Shown here: piece by piece, positions 46,091 to 59,100 of the stretch
Numbering within the stretch: the first letter of the stretch is position 1
How the letters are laid out: each line of letters starts with the position of its first letter
From: Dichetophora obliterata
Lineage: Eukaryota; Arthropoda; Insecta; Diptera; Sciomyzidae
DNA: 64,000 bases
Assembly (NCBI GenBank): GCA_963920525.1
Contig: OY986435.1
Coordinates: 274,930,848 to 274,994,847 of the forward strand
Reading direction: 5' to 3'
Made by a program: the position numbers and the translations under genes
The notes under the pieces: generated by a model
What the model was told of the DNA's origin: nothing
Databases searched by the model: none
The model's input: the letters and a program-made list of their open reading frames with translations, nothing else

Positions 46091-49036
46091 TATATATATA
46101 CAAATTAAAATACCAAAAACTATTGACTTTTTAATAATGCCGTTTAAATATAAGCCAAGCATTAGTACCCTCTATCTATTCCTTTTTCTTTTAAATGACA
46201 AGAAAATACTGTGATATCTTTTGTTATGTTGCTTAAAGCACATGTTAAAGTTTTTAAAAGTATATTCAACATGAAAAAAAAACTATAGAAATTTTTATTT
46301 CATGGATTGCTACATTATTATGATAAGGCCACATATATCACTGTTTAGGATAAATGTCAAAAAACATTTAGCATCAGTTTAGCAAAGAAATTGTATTTGA
46401 ATTTGAAAAATGTGCCGCATTGTCTCGTATTTCTATGAGCGCAGTCCTGCAAATCAAAGGCTTGCTGTTGGAAATCCTAGTTGAATGTAAAGCCTTTTTT
46501 GCATTCTCAGATAATACATTGGAAAGTGGTTGTCGTTATCGTTTAGTTGAATCATTATACATTCAGAATGTATTGCTTCTGCTGTTATACTGCGGTTACA
46601 ACATAGTTGCCAACTTTGTGGGAAAAATCCCATTTACGGTATTTTATAATTGCTGTAGGAAAAGGGAATTCCCATGAAATTTTTTAATTCAGCGTGGTAT
46701 TTTTTAATTCACATGGAATTTTTTTTCCACAAAATTAAAAACAATTTTTCATATATATTTTACATTCCAAATAATGTTTTTTTACTTTTATTTTGTATTA
46801 TTGTTTTTTGTTAGACCATTATTGAACGGTTCACACTTTATACACAATTGTACAAAATATACGAAAGCATCAACAGAAGTTTAATTAATATAAAAAGAAA
46901 GCGCAGCAGCAATGTCAAAATGGCAAAATCCTATATATAAAATCAGATCGCTGTGTGCCATTGCTACAAAGTTAATAAATTTGTTGTATAGTTGGTGCAG
47001 GACCTCTGAACTTGTGCGACTTTTTGCGGTAATTGGCAATAGTTGTGGAGATTTTTATACTATGTGGGTTATTTTTTTTATTGACTGTGCAGTTTTTGTG
47101 GTTTTTAATTTCTTTGGTATTTTGTAATTAAAAAATTCCCATTGGAATTTTTGTGGGAATTTTAAAAGGTAATTTGTGTGGCATCTATGAAAAAATAGGC
47201 AAACTCCCAGTTTTTACAAATTCTTTTCTTGCCATTTTTCAAGGGTATAATAGCCCCTATACAAATAATTTATTCTGATACAATAAAAAAATGTACCCAC
47301 TTGCAAATATTCAATATATTTTTCTCAATTTGTATTCGCACAACGAAAAATATAAAAAAACGACGAGTGCTGTTTACGTCTACAATGCGAATGCCAAAAA
47401 CAGTGCAAAACAGCGGCGATCGTAGGTGCTAAAGAACAAAAACAACAACATGCAAACGCAGAACAGCTACCGATTGTTTGAAAGAACAAAAACAATAAAA
47501 TTAAGAAGCGAGACTGAAATTGCCAGCTGAATTCGACGAATTACAACAATCATGAAAACTTTGAAGTTGTTGTAAAAGAGTGGAAGGAGTGAAAAGAGTT
47601 AGGCGATGGGCATCGCTGCTTTAAACTATACTTTAAACTTAAAACTATAAAACAAGTTATCAGTTCTGCAAAAAGAAATTTAAAATTTAAAGGTCAAAAA
47701 CAGCATTTGTGCAGCGGTTGAATTTTTTAATAGATTCTTTAAAAATTTCAAAGCATATCCTTGTTTACTTTGGAGTTGCTGCATTAGCAAAACTGCTGAT
47801 GTTGTGGCGGAGTTAATGTGTTCTGAATTTGTTTTTATTTTTGTTATTTTAAAATGTTGCAAAGCAACAAAAATGAGGTTAAGTCTCGCAGAAACATGAG
47901 TTACATATATAAGAATGCAGAACATAAACGAAGCGCAACGCGCCTGCATCTGCAGCTGCAACAACGGAGTCTTGCTTAACCAAATTTACATAATCTTCAA
48001 GTTGAAATAACGAAGTGAATGATAAGAAACAGACACAACAACAACAATTTTGTAAAAATTCTAGTAAAAAGAAAACAACACAGATGGAAAATAAAAATAA
48101 TAGCCAACAACCATAAGTTTGCGCATTTGAGCAAATCGCATTACGTGCTCGTCTTTGCTAACGCAATGCTCTTAGCAGCACAAAAAACTATCGACAAAGT
48201 GTTGCTTCAAATTTTTAAATTTGTTTAAATGTTTTGGAATCTGTTGTGTAAACAGGGATGATAAATGGTCCCATCTCTTTTTTCGTCAAAAACAGGACAA
48301 ATTTACAAAATTTTTAAGATTTTACAGGACTTAGAGAACGTCTCGCAAACAAGCAAGACATTTTCACAGGACGTAATTGAAAGTTTAAAAATTATTATTA
48401 CTTGTATGTTCAAAGAATTAAAAGAAGCCTTTTTATTGACAATATATTCAATTTTATTATTTAATTAACGAATAAATATGAATTCATATCAATTCAAAGA
48501 TCTATTAACAATATGTAGGTATTTAATATTGGTTTTTGGATATATTTAATATTGGCTTACATAAATTAAACAAATTGTTATAAAAATTTTTTAATAAATT
48601 TTATAAAAAAAAATTAGAATTTAATCTTCTTTTTTAAAAATTCAATTATATTCAATATAACAAAACTATATCAAAAACAATAAAAAAAAAATTAGTCGTA
48701 CTAAAATGGTACATTCATAACATTTTCCAGGTACTTCTTTGCACTTTAAGCAGAACACCTCACTATTACTCTTTATATTTTTCAGGAATGAATATATTTT
48801 TTAAGTTAGTTGCTAAACATACTTTTTCCCTTCAAATTTCGACAAGTTTAAAAAAAAAGTTGCACAGACACTTGTTAAGTTGCAACAGTTGCATATTTTT
48901 AATTATTTAATTTAAAAATCTGAACAGATTCAGTTTTACATCTCTTAACTGAAACGTTAAAATACTGATTTTAGTGTTGACAGGCTTAAGTTAAATTGAC
49001 TGTCTGAAGTTAACAAAGTCCAAAAGCATCTGTATA
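46091..49036. other. Non-coding stretch
   Basis: No gene was recognised. Short A- and CAA-rich tracts (47430-47480; 48030-48060) and GGGAATT/AATTCCC phrases at 46615-46680 and 47135-47165 in opposite orientations hint at an old inverted element, but termini cannot be set. Confidence 0.45.
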
Positions 49037-49097
49037 GTTAAAAAGTCGAACTGTCAGTAAGTACAAATAATTACACTGTACAACAATATTGTCGTCT
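49037..49097 (+). repeat. Direct repeat, copy 1 (copy 2 at 50315-50375)
   Basis: GTTAAAAAGTCGAACTGTCA followed by GTAAGTACAAATAATTACAC recurs at 50315 with one base change. The copies bracket 1.2 kb that holds a tRNA-like sequence and a small TIR element. Confidence 0.75.
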
Positions 49098-49272
49098 AGT
49101 TGCAAGCCGAGGCCTTTTTGAAGCGAAGTTTTTTACGTCTCGTTTTGTGATTTGCTTGAGTGAAATCTGAAAAACGACACTTTTTCAATACACCTTTTTC
49201 TTAAAATTGTTGTGGTTTTTTTTTACTTGCGTCTATTACAACAAGAGGATATAAAATTCAAAATATTTATTT

Positions 49273-49342
49273 GCAAGCGTGAGGATCGAGCTCGCGCCTT
49301 CGGATCGAGAGTTCTACTCACTAACCACTACTCCAAAACAAC
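49273..49342 (-). repeat. tRNA-like sequence
   Basis: The minus strand reads GGAGTAGTGGTTAGTGAGTA (A-box-like), AACTCTCGATCCGAAGG in the anticodon-arm position, and GAGCTCGATCCTCACGC (B-box-like T arm). Spacing fits a tRNA, but the acceptor ends do not pair cleanly. A SINE head or tRNA pseudogene is more likely than a working gene. Confidence 0.45.
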
Positions 49343-49475
49343 CACTTCTGATATTATGTGATTCATTCAAAATGAACTGAAGCTATGTTGCAGTAGATTA
49401 CAGGAATTTATTAAAGATATTCTATTGTGAATGCGTGAAGCTATAATGCAGCAGATCACAATTATCAATCAAATA

Positions 49476-49929
49476 CTACGTTTCCATGGAGAGTTAAATC
49501 GAGGTTGACTCGGGATTAACTTCCCATGGAAACGCGAGTTAAGTTGAATTTCATTAAATCCACGAAACTCCGCGAAACTTATTAGATTTAACTGAGTTAT
49601 ATTGGATGCGTTCGGAATATGAAACAGTTGCTCAACTGTTGAGTGAGGATTATTTTATTTTATTTCTGCCACTGCGTTGACATTAAATGTAACAAACCGC
49701 TCAGCAGGCACACAAAGTAGCAGAAACTAATGCTGATCAAAGACTCAATATGTTTAGTAAATTTTGCACCTTCTGAATGCACACATTTATACTAAGAAAA
49801 AATGGCGAAAAGAATGGCAAAACTCCAACTCGACTCAGTGTTGTGCATGGAAGCACTATCGAGCTAGAAACGCCATTATGTCAACTTGAAGAAAATCCAA
49901 CCTAGGATCAACTCGCCATGGAAACGTAG
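49476..49929. mobile_element. Small TIR element (MITE), 454 bp
   Basis: The left end is CTACGTTTCCATGGAGAGTT and the right end, reverse complemented, is CTACGTTTCCATGGCGAGTT. Both are flanked by TA (49474-49475; 49930-49931). An internal CCATGGAAACGCGAGTTAA near 49527 repeats the terminal motif. No open frame. The superfamily is not determined. Confidence 0.75.
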
Positions 49930-50375
49930 TAAAAATCATTTTGCATTAGCTATCCAAACAACGAAAGCAGCAAGGTTCCATTAGACGGGTGGATTTTAAT
50001 TGCGAATTCAGACATGAAAGTTCTTAGGCACTTAGGCAAGGATGGTGGTCTAGCGCTCGAAAATTTAAGGTATTTTTAGGATTTTTTTAAAAAAGTTAAA
50101 ATATTGAACAACGATGTTTAAACTTTTGAGGTGTGTTGTAACTCTCATTTGTCATAAAAAAATATTTTTTTATTTAAAAAAATGTTGATCTTGTTTAAAA
50201 TGGCGGTTAATGAGACGCTCTCAATGAAAAGGGGCATGGGCGGTGTTGTAAATTTTGACTGTTCTATTTATCTGAAAAATAAAAACCTAGAATATTATTA
50301 ATCACTATAAGTGAAGTTAAAAAGTCGGACTGTCAGTAAGTACAAATAATTACACTGTACAGAAATTGTGTCGTT

Positions 50376-53300
50376 GACTATGGCTGGCACTAGAAAAAAA
50401 GATATGAAAAATTGACAGAATGACGCGCTTTTGAAAATTAAGTTCTTAAAACAGCTTTTTTTATACCGGTTATTCGGTTATTAAGTATAACATATACGAT
50501 GTCTTTTAATTAAAACTTTGATTCAAGTTCCAGCGAGAGCCACCGTTGTTATGAATAGCAATTTTAAATTTCTGATGATTCGGCTAAATAGTTTTTGTTT
50601 TTTCTATAACACCATGCCGAATAAAGTAGTTTAGAGATAAATGAGTATAAAGTGAATGAATGTAGACGAAACACTGTGGCTCGACACCTACTAAACTGCT
50701 GTAAAAGTGCAAATACAATGTTCAGTTGCATTTTGACAAGACGTAATGTAAAGTAACGTAGAAATCTAAAATCCACGGACTTATACGTCCCGTCACGTTA
50801 CGTTACGTTACATCTATATAAAACATCGTAACGAAACATTACATCTATATAAAATACATTTGATATTTTAGATACTAAAACCCACTAATTTCATTAAAAT
50901 TTACAAAAATAGCTCAAAATTAATGTAAAATAATTATGAAAGGTAATAAAATTTATTGGTGGGAAATTATTATTTTAGTTAACATTAGGTATTTGAAATT
51001 TTTTTTATTAAAAAACCATTAAATTAAGAAACGTATAAAACTGCGAAAAAGCTTCGCTTCTCTCGTGTGTCCAGCAACGCATTTGTTTTTTTTTTTCATC
51101 CTAGTTACTTTTTAGAAAATTGAGAAAAACTGATACACTTTACTCGCATAAATTAAACCAGTTTTTTATATTATTGAAGTTGTTCTGTTTAATTAGCGTA
51201 TATTATAAAGTGCAATAAAATAAACAAAGTAGTTTTAGTTAAATTAATTAAATTAAAATGAAATAGAACTGTTTTGACACCAAACAGCTGAAATAAAAAG
51301 ATTTATAAAACAATTTAATAAAAATTTAAATTTATTTATTAAGCTTTCCTTTAAAAAAAGTACAACTCATCACTTTAACAATACCGAGTAGGTAATACCA
51401 TTCTTTTATGAGAATTACATTAAAATTGATGAAATTATTTGGAATATACTTAATTTTCTACTCATTGTCTGCAAGCAAATAAACACAATGGAACAGCAGC
51501 CTTTTGCTACCAAATATGGAACAGACTAACAAGTCATTGGAATAAAAGTCGTTTTGCTTCTAAGTATGGTATTTTAATAAATTTTTGGACGGAACAGAAC
51601 CGTTTAAACAAATATAATGACATGAATTAAATGTGTTTTCATCCTCCAAACATAATACAATCATTTAATGAATTTTTTTAATTTTTGAAGTAGACACCGT
51701 TTTTGAAGCTTAACTACACAATTGTCCAAAAAAACTCGTTTTCATGACTTAATTAAGAGTTTTGGAAGTTGTTGAAACCAAATATGAAGCCAGTTTTTTC
51801 GGGTCACCTAAGGTTTTTGTATGGCATCGGGAGGCAGCTCCAGAGCAAACCTTTACGACTAAACATTAATCAATATTTCTCCTATTAAGGAGGGCCTTAG
51901 AGGGTTTTCCCAACATACAACAATATAAATATAATTAGCTAAAAAAAATTAAGATTAGACAAGCATTTATCTGAAGTATGTACTCTCAACAGTGGACTTT
52001 TTAGTACTTTACTATGGAAAATATATTATCGATATTTGTTGTGAAAAGAGCCTTCACGGTTAAAAATTACTATTTTTTAATAGCTACTTTAGTTTAATTT
52101 TGCTGGGTCTCGAACCCACGTTCCTGAAAGGAACTTACTTGCGTTCGTAATGATGCAAAATAAGCGAAACCTTGCTAACAACTGAGTTGGACGAGTGGAT
52201 AAGATGTTGTACCAGCACATCAGAGGACGTGTGTTCAAATCATGAGACAGTCAGAGTAATTTTTAATTTTAAGTTGATATTGATATTGCTCTTTTTAACT
52301 TTTTGCAGATTAAAAACTAATTTTTTTTTTGGTGTTGTCCTATATGTAATCCAAAAAAATTTAATTTATTCCAAGAATAAGAATAATATTCTCTATTTTA
52401 TAGAATAAGGAAATGAATTAAAAAATTAAAAAAAAAATTGTTTGTACCTAAATACACATAGCGCCCATTTTGCGCAAGACTGTCCTAACTCAAAATGAAG
52501 AATTTTCAGGAGAGTCTAATAAAATTTTGAAAAGTTATCACGACCATTAATTGTAAAGGCAAACAAAAAAATTTTAAGAATATTTGGAGGCCATTATATT
52601 TTCTACAAAAAAATATTATAAAGTTTTCATTTTGCGTCAATAGTGACATTTTAAGCAATGGTTTTACAAGTGTCTCATTTAGTTGTGTCATTAAAACACT
52701 ACAAAAACTCATTTCAAGAAAATGTTTCATTTTGAGTTGATTCAATATTGCTACAATATGATATGCTTTGAGTTAAAGAGACTTTTTAACTTTTGAGTTA
52801 AAGAGATGCCACGTTTTGAGTTGGTACTTTATTACTGCAAGAAATATTCGGTTACTTGCTTGAATTTTTATTTAAAAAACAGTTGATAATATATCAAAAA
52901 CTCCACCGGAGTTCACCATCAGAGACACTGTTTTCAACAAAAAATATGCAAACATTACAATTTTTAACATTATGCAATATAAAAGTCAGTTCACAGTAAA
53001 AAATATGAGCATAAATTTTATACTATTTTGTATACATTTAAATCCAAGCCAAAAATGTTTTAAAAGTTATACCATCAAATCTTATAAATTTTACCAGACA
53101 ATTCTTCTCGTCAGACAAATCGAAACCGCTATATTTTTAAATTTTCCGATTTCGGTGAATTTTTTCTTTCGAACCAGACTATATTTTGATTAACACATAA
53201 TATCCATATGAAATTTTTAATTTATATTTGTTTTATTATTTTTATAATATTGAGTGGTATAAAATTTATAAATTATTTGGAATAAAAAAGTTTATGCCAC

Positions 53301-54104
53301 TCAAATGTCATAAAAAAGATAAAATTTACCCTCAAATTTTTTACTGTGTAGACAACGAAACGTCGAAATCGAGGGTGCTGCAATTTATTTCAAGGCAATA
53401 TCTGTTAACTTGGTCAAAATTTTAACACCAAAATATTTAAGTGTTAAACTTTATGTCTAATGCTTAATATGTAAGTTTTTTCAGTTTGTTTTCTTATAAT
53501 TTTAAGAATTGTTATGTATCGGCATTTCTGCCAAAAGGTCTACCGCGACTAAAAAATTAAATATTACTTAAAATTCTTTAAAGCCTCCATAATAGAGAAA
53601 AAATGTTTACATTTATATTGTGAGAGTACTGAGAGCTGATTTCAATTTCAACTTTAAAAAATGGCAGCAAACATGATGGATGGCATCAAAATTTGAAAAC
53701 TATGACAAAAGTTGACAAATTTTAACGAAAGTTGGAATTTTATAAGTGTAATAAATACTTGTATAGTGCAAAGTTTAATTAAATTTTTTCAGTTTTCGAT
53801 TGTTACGGTTCAGAATAACACTTTATATTTTTTCTAGTTCAATTAAATAAATAAAACCATAAAATATTTGTACTTCTTTGAAGGGAAAAATCTGTCACGT
53901 AACAAATATCACGTTACGTATAGTATTATGGTTTGTATGAAAATAATCAAAAAAGACTTTTCAATGAAACAACTACGAATACGTAGCAACATTATTCCAT
54001 ATTATATTAAAAAACTTTCATAAAAATACTCGTGCAGAATTCGCATATTTTTTCATTTATATTGATGCAGACAAAAACCACTTCTATTTTTTGTCACGTA
54101 ACGT
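50376..54104. other. AT-rich non-coding stretch
   Basis: No gene was recognised apart from the tRNA-like sequence at 52184-52247. A CGTTACGTTACGTTAC run at 50793-50815 and TAACGTG/CACGTAACG phrases near 50740-50850 and 53895-54110 are the only evident structure. Confidence 0.5.
52184..52247 (+). repeat. tRNA-like sequence with opposing B-box
   Basis: GTTGGACGAGTGGATAAGA resembles an A box, and GTGTTCAAATC 45 bp on resembles a B box. On the other strand at 52104-52117 the motif GGGTTCGAGACCC is a perfect-looking B box, without a clear A box. Probably SINE heads. Confidence 0.35.
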
Positions 54105-54295
54105 ATCATTTTTTGTGGCTTCTATCTAAGAGTCGAACTTTTGACAACTCTTAGCTTTTACACCTTGTGTAGCGACCTTAATAAACTATTGAAAAATGCA
54201 AATAAGAAAATTCCAAGTTACATTTTTCTTTGTTCGTTCTCATTTAAGTCGTACGACTGTCACGTGCGTAGCCATGGAAATACCCATATGTATAT
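54105..54295 (+). repeat. Dispersed repeat, copy 2
   Basis: Matches 42395-42595 over most of its length. Here the sequence continues ATATGTATATTTTTT with no fold-back insertion. Confidence 0.75.
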
Positions 54296-55141
54296 TTTTT
54301 GTTGAAAACAGTGTCCTTGATGATGAACTCAGGCAGAGTACGAAATATTGGACGCAATAAATCCAGACTAAAAAACAAATAAAGGATTATTTTTTTTATT
54401 CAAAAAGTGACCTTGAGCCCGAACTAACCTCAAAACCAATATTTTGTAATATAATTAGTTGTTGTTGTTAAAAAATTATACAGAAATTAAAAATAAATTT
54501 TGGTATAAATAAAAATGAAACGTTACTGCTACAAAAAAGTCAAGAAAATATAATTTTATTCTTTTGTTATTTTTCAAATAGGCTGTTTTAGAATTATATT
54601 TATTGCTGTTGTGATGCTTCACGTATTTTTTATTTTTTTTTTTTTTTTGTTAAAAAAATTATTTTTTAATGAATAACTATTGAAATTCTCTTGAATAAAG
54701 TGACGTTTTGGGTCATACCACCCTGGTACATATTGCTCAAAGGATTTTATTAGTGGGGATTGAAACCAGAAAATTTGTATTCAGTAGGAAATGCTTTCTA
54801 TTACTTAAAATACGTATGACAGACTTAAGCTCTAATTTATAAATAAATAAAAAAGCAGCAGTATTTTTGTAGCCAATACATAAAATAAATCCCCGTTAAT
54901 ATTGTATTTTCACTTCATTCGATATTAATTAATTTTTATCATATCTTTTCACAGTTTTAAACAGAAAAAATACATTAAGTTATCTCAAGCAATTCAGGGA
55001 TTTGTAATTTAAACGCTGAAAAATGATAACTCGCGTACAATTGTTTTTTTATTATTTGTCATTTTTAGAAACAATGAATTGAGAAGTGTATTTTCAAAGT
55101 TATTTATTTATTCTTGAGTAATACCGGGTATATCAGCGAGT

Positions 55142-55601
55142 GTACATATCAAAAAAGCTTTATCTGCAGGCAATTCTAATGAAGAAAACTTAAAGAGCAC
55201 ATTTAATCGTATTTGCCACTACAACGACTTTCAGCCAACTGTTATAAAAGACATTTTTCGGGTAAAATCAAATCAGGGCAACCCAAACTCGATTGTGATT
55301 GTCAAATATTTTTCACCATTTGATAGAAATCGAGTGCCCAAAGCATTTGGGGCTTATCGTAGACGATCTAAATCCGCAGTCAATTTGAGAGATGCTGGAT
55401 TTGACTTTAATAACAACATTTATCTTCATGAGAGCCTTAATGCAGAAAGCCGAAAACTTTTTCAAGCTGCGATTGCTTGTAAGCGCCAAAATAATATTTA
55501 CAACGCTTTTTTCCTTTCGTGGCTCTGTTTTTATCAGAAAAGAAAAAGGAGCTGAAAGCATTCTCATCAGCAGTGTGGAAGAACTACACAACAATCTTTA
55601 A
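55142..55601 (+). pseudogene. Family A ORF1, C-terminal part
   Basis: Reads VHIKKALSAGNSNEENLKS, FRVKSNQGNPNSIVIVKYFS, FDRNRVPKAFGAYRRRSKSA, LRDAGFDFNNNIYLHESLNA and ESRKLFQAAIACKRQNNIYN. After a frameshift near 55510 it ends RGSVFIRKEKGAESILISSV. The pattern IVKYFSPFDRNR...IYLHESL...RKLFQAA resembles the FP-like (RRM-type) RNA-binding ORF1 domain of CR1/L2-group elements. The N-terminus is missing because the copy is 5'-truncated. The role would be to package element RNA. Confidence 0.6.
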
Positions 55602-55736
55602 AATTCTTGATCGGATACTACGAAAGCTTGCAGTTAAATAATTATCTTTTATACGTTTATTTATTATTCTTGTTTTTTTATTATTTCTTCATTTTCTTTT
55701 ATTTGCCTATAACGCACTCTCCCCGTTGTTTTTCTT

Positions 55737-58504
55737 ATGTCAGGCTCTAGCTATTCACCTATTGGCGGTGATGAAAACCAAAAATTTTTAATACAAGTCT
55801 TATGTAAGCAACGTACTGGCCTTAATGTAGTTCATTTTAATGCCCGTAGTTTGAACATGGCTAAACTTGACTACATAAAATATATATTTGAAAACTCGCT
55901 CATTGACATTATTTCGGAAACGTGGCTATGCAATGATGCATGTGATCTTTAGCATTAATAATTATATATTGTATAGAAACGATCGGACTGGAAGAAAAGG
56001 CGGAGGAGCTGCTATTTACTGTAAAACCACCCTTAACTCTAAAGTTGTAGGTAAATCCAGTGGAACAGGTATTGCATTTTTAAATTTATGTGTAAGGGAT
56101 AATAGTACTAAGATATTTTTGTTATGCGTGTATAATCCTAATAAGTGGGTCTCTGTTGATCCTCTGTTTGCTGCTTTAACAAGCAGTATTCTTGATTATG
56201 ACTTCATAATGTTGTGTGGAGATTTCAACATCAATATTATTTCCAATGAAACTAGTAAGTTTTTACTATATGCTAATTTATTGACAGTAGGGCTATCAGT
56301 TGTAAATGATAATGTACCCACGCGGTACTGCAATATTTCACTCCTAGTCTACTTGATTATTTTATTGTTTCTGATCTTTCAGTAGTTTCTCTATTCGATC
56401 AACTCTGTTTTTTATCTGACCACGATTTAATCTTTTGTTCGTTAAATGTTTATTTGTCTCGTAATGCAATTTCTAATAACTTTTCTTTCCGTGATTTCAA
56501 AAATATTAGCTATCAGTACCTGTTCCTCGATAAGTCAATGTTATCTTTCAATTAATGTTGGCTTCACCATTATATAAACGATAAGCTTAAGTCTCTTTTA
56601 GCACCGATTACATATCTTTTTGACAAACATGTACCGCTACGTACGACAACCGTAAAAAATGTGTCTTGTCCCTGGTTCACCCAATACGTGTCCAATGGCA
56701 TTAAAAAAAGAAACAAATTACAGAAAATATGGAAAACCAGACCATCTCCTGAAAACTGGGAATCTTTTTGCTTGGCTAGAAATGAAGCTGTTCTGTTAGT
56801 AAGACAGGCCAAAACACGATTTTTTTCTGAGAAACTAGATTAATCCCTTAATTCGAAAACGTTGTGGAACAACATAAAAAGACTTGGGTTATGTAATAAA
56901 AATCGTAATGAATGCAATAAAGATCCTGAGATTCTAAATAATTTTTTTTGTTGATTTTTTTCTACCTCTAATGATACCTCTACGCTTTCCAGTGACAAAC
57001 TAACTATACCACAGTCTTTTAAGTTTGAAACGGTTAGTGAAATTGATGTTGGAAACTGTGTTATGGAGATAAAATCAAATGCAGTTGCAGAAGATGGCAT
57101 TCCCATCAAATTCTTTAAACTTTTACTACCTCACATAATAACTTGTCTTACGCACATTATAAATTATTGCTTTATAACATCCTCCTTTCCCGACACGTGG
57201 AAAATTGCCATCTTTACACCTATTGTTAAAAAGCAAAATCCACCTGGTGCGAATGATTATAGGCCTATAAGTATACCGTCACCATTGTCAAAGGTATGTG
57301 AAAAACTTATGGCTCAACAAATTAGCAAATATCTTTCTGAGAAAAAACTGCTATCCCGCTATCAGTCTGATTTTAGGGCAGGGCATGGGTTTTCCTCGGC
57401 GGTAGTAAAGGTTCTTGATGATATTTGACCCGAATATGATGCTGGCTATATGACTTTACTCTGCTTACTTGATTGATAAAGTCAATCATAGTCATTTGTG
57501 TCAAAAGCTTAGGTTTCTTTTTGGGTTTCTGTGATAGTGCTGTTAGTCTAATGTCTAGTTATTTGTGTAATAGAATGCAAAGAGTTAAGGTTGGTCTGGT
57601 ATCCTCGTCTTGCAAATTAGTAGTAAGTGGTGTTCCACAAGGCTCTATACTAGGTGCTGTGTTATTTTCAATTTTTATAAACGACATCTTTATTGTTTGC
57701 CGGAATGATTTATCTTTCGCGACGAACTGGGCTTCTTGATGATCTGTGTTGTAGGTTAAATGAGGATCTCAGTAGCATCAATGTGTGGGCCGAAAGTAAT
57801 GGCCTTCAACTAAACGCTGCCAAATCGTATGTTCTTCCTATATGTAAAAGTAACACTTGTGTCGTTGATGTCCCTGATCTGTTTATTGGCAATAGCAAAC
57901 TGACTGTGGTGTCGAAAGAAGTAAACCTAGGTTTCTACATTAATTCTTCTTTGTCTTGTGTAGACCATGTTTATAGTATAGTCTAAAAAGTTTATTATGT
58001 CCTAAGAAACTTAGGAATGTCTGCTAGTGTCACTCCTACTGAAATTAAACGTAGATTAGTCATACAGCTAATTTTACCAATCATTTCGTATTCAGACATA
58101 GTTTATAGTAGACTTATAGTAGATCTTCCCAGTTAAAAATTCAAATTGCATATAACTACGCCACTCGCTATATGTATGGTCTCCGAAAATACGATCGTTT
58201 GTCTCGTTTCCGATATGCAATACTTCGATGCGACATAGCTGCTTACCGAAATGATAGAAACTGTATTTACCTGCTCAAACTAATCCATGGGAAAACTCCT
58301 TGCTATCTGCATGAAAAACTTCAATTTTTTATGTCAAGTAGAAGCCATGTTTCGATAGTTCCGAGGCACAACTCATTAAACTCTTCCCACCTGTTTTTCA
58401 TTAACGCCATTAGGTTGTGGAATGCTTTGCCAAGATGGCTAAGGGAGGTCACTGGGAGAGGTCCTTTTAGGCAATCTATCTTTTTATTTTTCTCTACTCA
58501 ATAG
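55737..58504 (+). pseudogene. Family A ORF2: endonuclease plus reverse transcriptase (copy A4)
   Basis: From MSGSSYSPIGGDENQKFLIQ the protein runs through VVHFNARSLNMAKLDYIKYI, KGGGAAIYCKTTLN, IMLCGDFNINII and LCFLSDHDLIFC (endonuclease). It continues MEIKSNAVAEDGIPIKFFKL, DYRPISIPSPLSKVCEKLMA, SDFRAGHGFSSAVVKVLDDI and GVPQGSILGAVLFSIFINDI (reverse transcriptase). The YADD segment between INDIF and YLSRRTGLLDDLCC is deleted near 57690-57720, so the polymerase active site is gone. The C-terminus has LFFINAIRLWNALPRWLREV. Stops or frameshifts also occur near 55950, 56340, 56555, 56843, 56955, 57428 and 57986. Confidence 0.85.
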
Positions 58505-58928
58505 CTTTTCACTTCCTTACTTCTCTATTTTATCTATTCTTTATCTATTCTTTGTATCAGAAACTTTTTTCAATCTTAACTTAACTTTAATTCTTTTTAT
58601 TTTTTATGTTCTTTAAAATAAAAAATAACATAAGGCCAATATTGTTTAAAAATTAAGGTCATTATTTTTGATTCTGTTTTAAACAGTTGTTATTATTCTT
58701 CATTTTTAGTTTTTAAGTTTAATTTCAAATTTTTAATATAAAATTATTCATTTTCATATTCATTTTAATTTCAATTTTAATATTAATTTTAATTAAATTT
58801 AATGTAAATTAATTACATTTATGCATTTTTGTTGTACTATAAAAGAGCATAGCTCTTATTGTACTTATGATTACTTAAATAAATAAATAATTATATAAAA
58901 TAAATAAATTGCAAATTGCAAAATAAAT

Positions 58929-59100
58929 GGTAAGCTGCAGAGTAAAACAACTACCATGTAAAGCTTCTTGAGAACATTAGCCGTTCGGAGTGGTCATTAA
59001 GTTCGTAGGCCAGTTCTAGATTATTTACGTTAAAACATTATTAGCACTCACAACATAATTCATCAATAGAATATCGGTCAAAGAAATGGCGAATACGTTT
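58929..59100 (+). mobile_element. SINE copy (c), 3' part
   Basis: AAGCTTCTTGAGAACATTAG, CCGTTCGGAGTGGTCATTAA, GTTCGTAGGCCAGTTCTAGA and TATCGGTCAAAG follow the same order as copies (a) and (b). The head is missing; it begins just beyond the tail of LINE A4. Confidence 0.65.

Larger units (their letters stand above)
55138..58905 (+). mobile_element. Family A LINE, longest copy A4
   Basis: About 3.8 kb in plus orientation: an ORF1 fragment (55142-55601), ORF2 (55737-58504), then a 3' region with TTGTTGTACTATAAAAGAGC and a tail AAATAAATAAATAATTAT near 58880-58905. It gives the gene order of the family: ORF1, about 130-bp gap, ORF2, tail. Confidence 0.85.

Noticed and set aside
46420..47432. Several 67-85 residue open frames suggesting a small gene cluster
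   Set aside because: No homology recognised, hydrophobic AT-driven composition, and no consistent codon pattern.
49273..49342. Functional tRNA gene
   Set aside because: A- and B-box-like sequences are present, but the acceptor stem does not pair well and there is no T-run terminator in the right place; kept only as a tRNA-like repeat.
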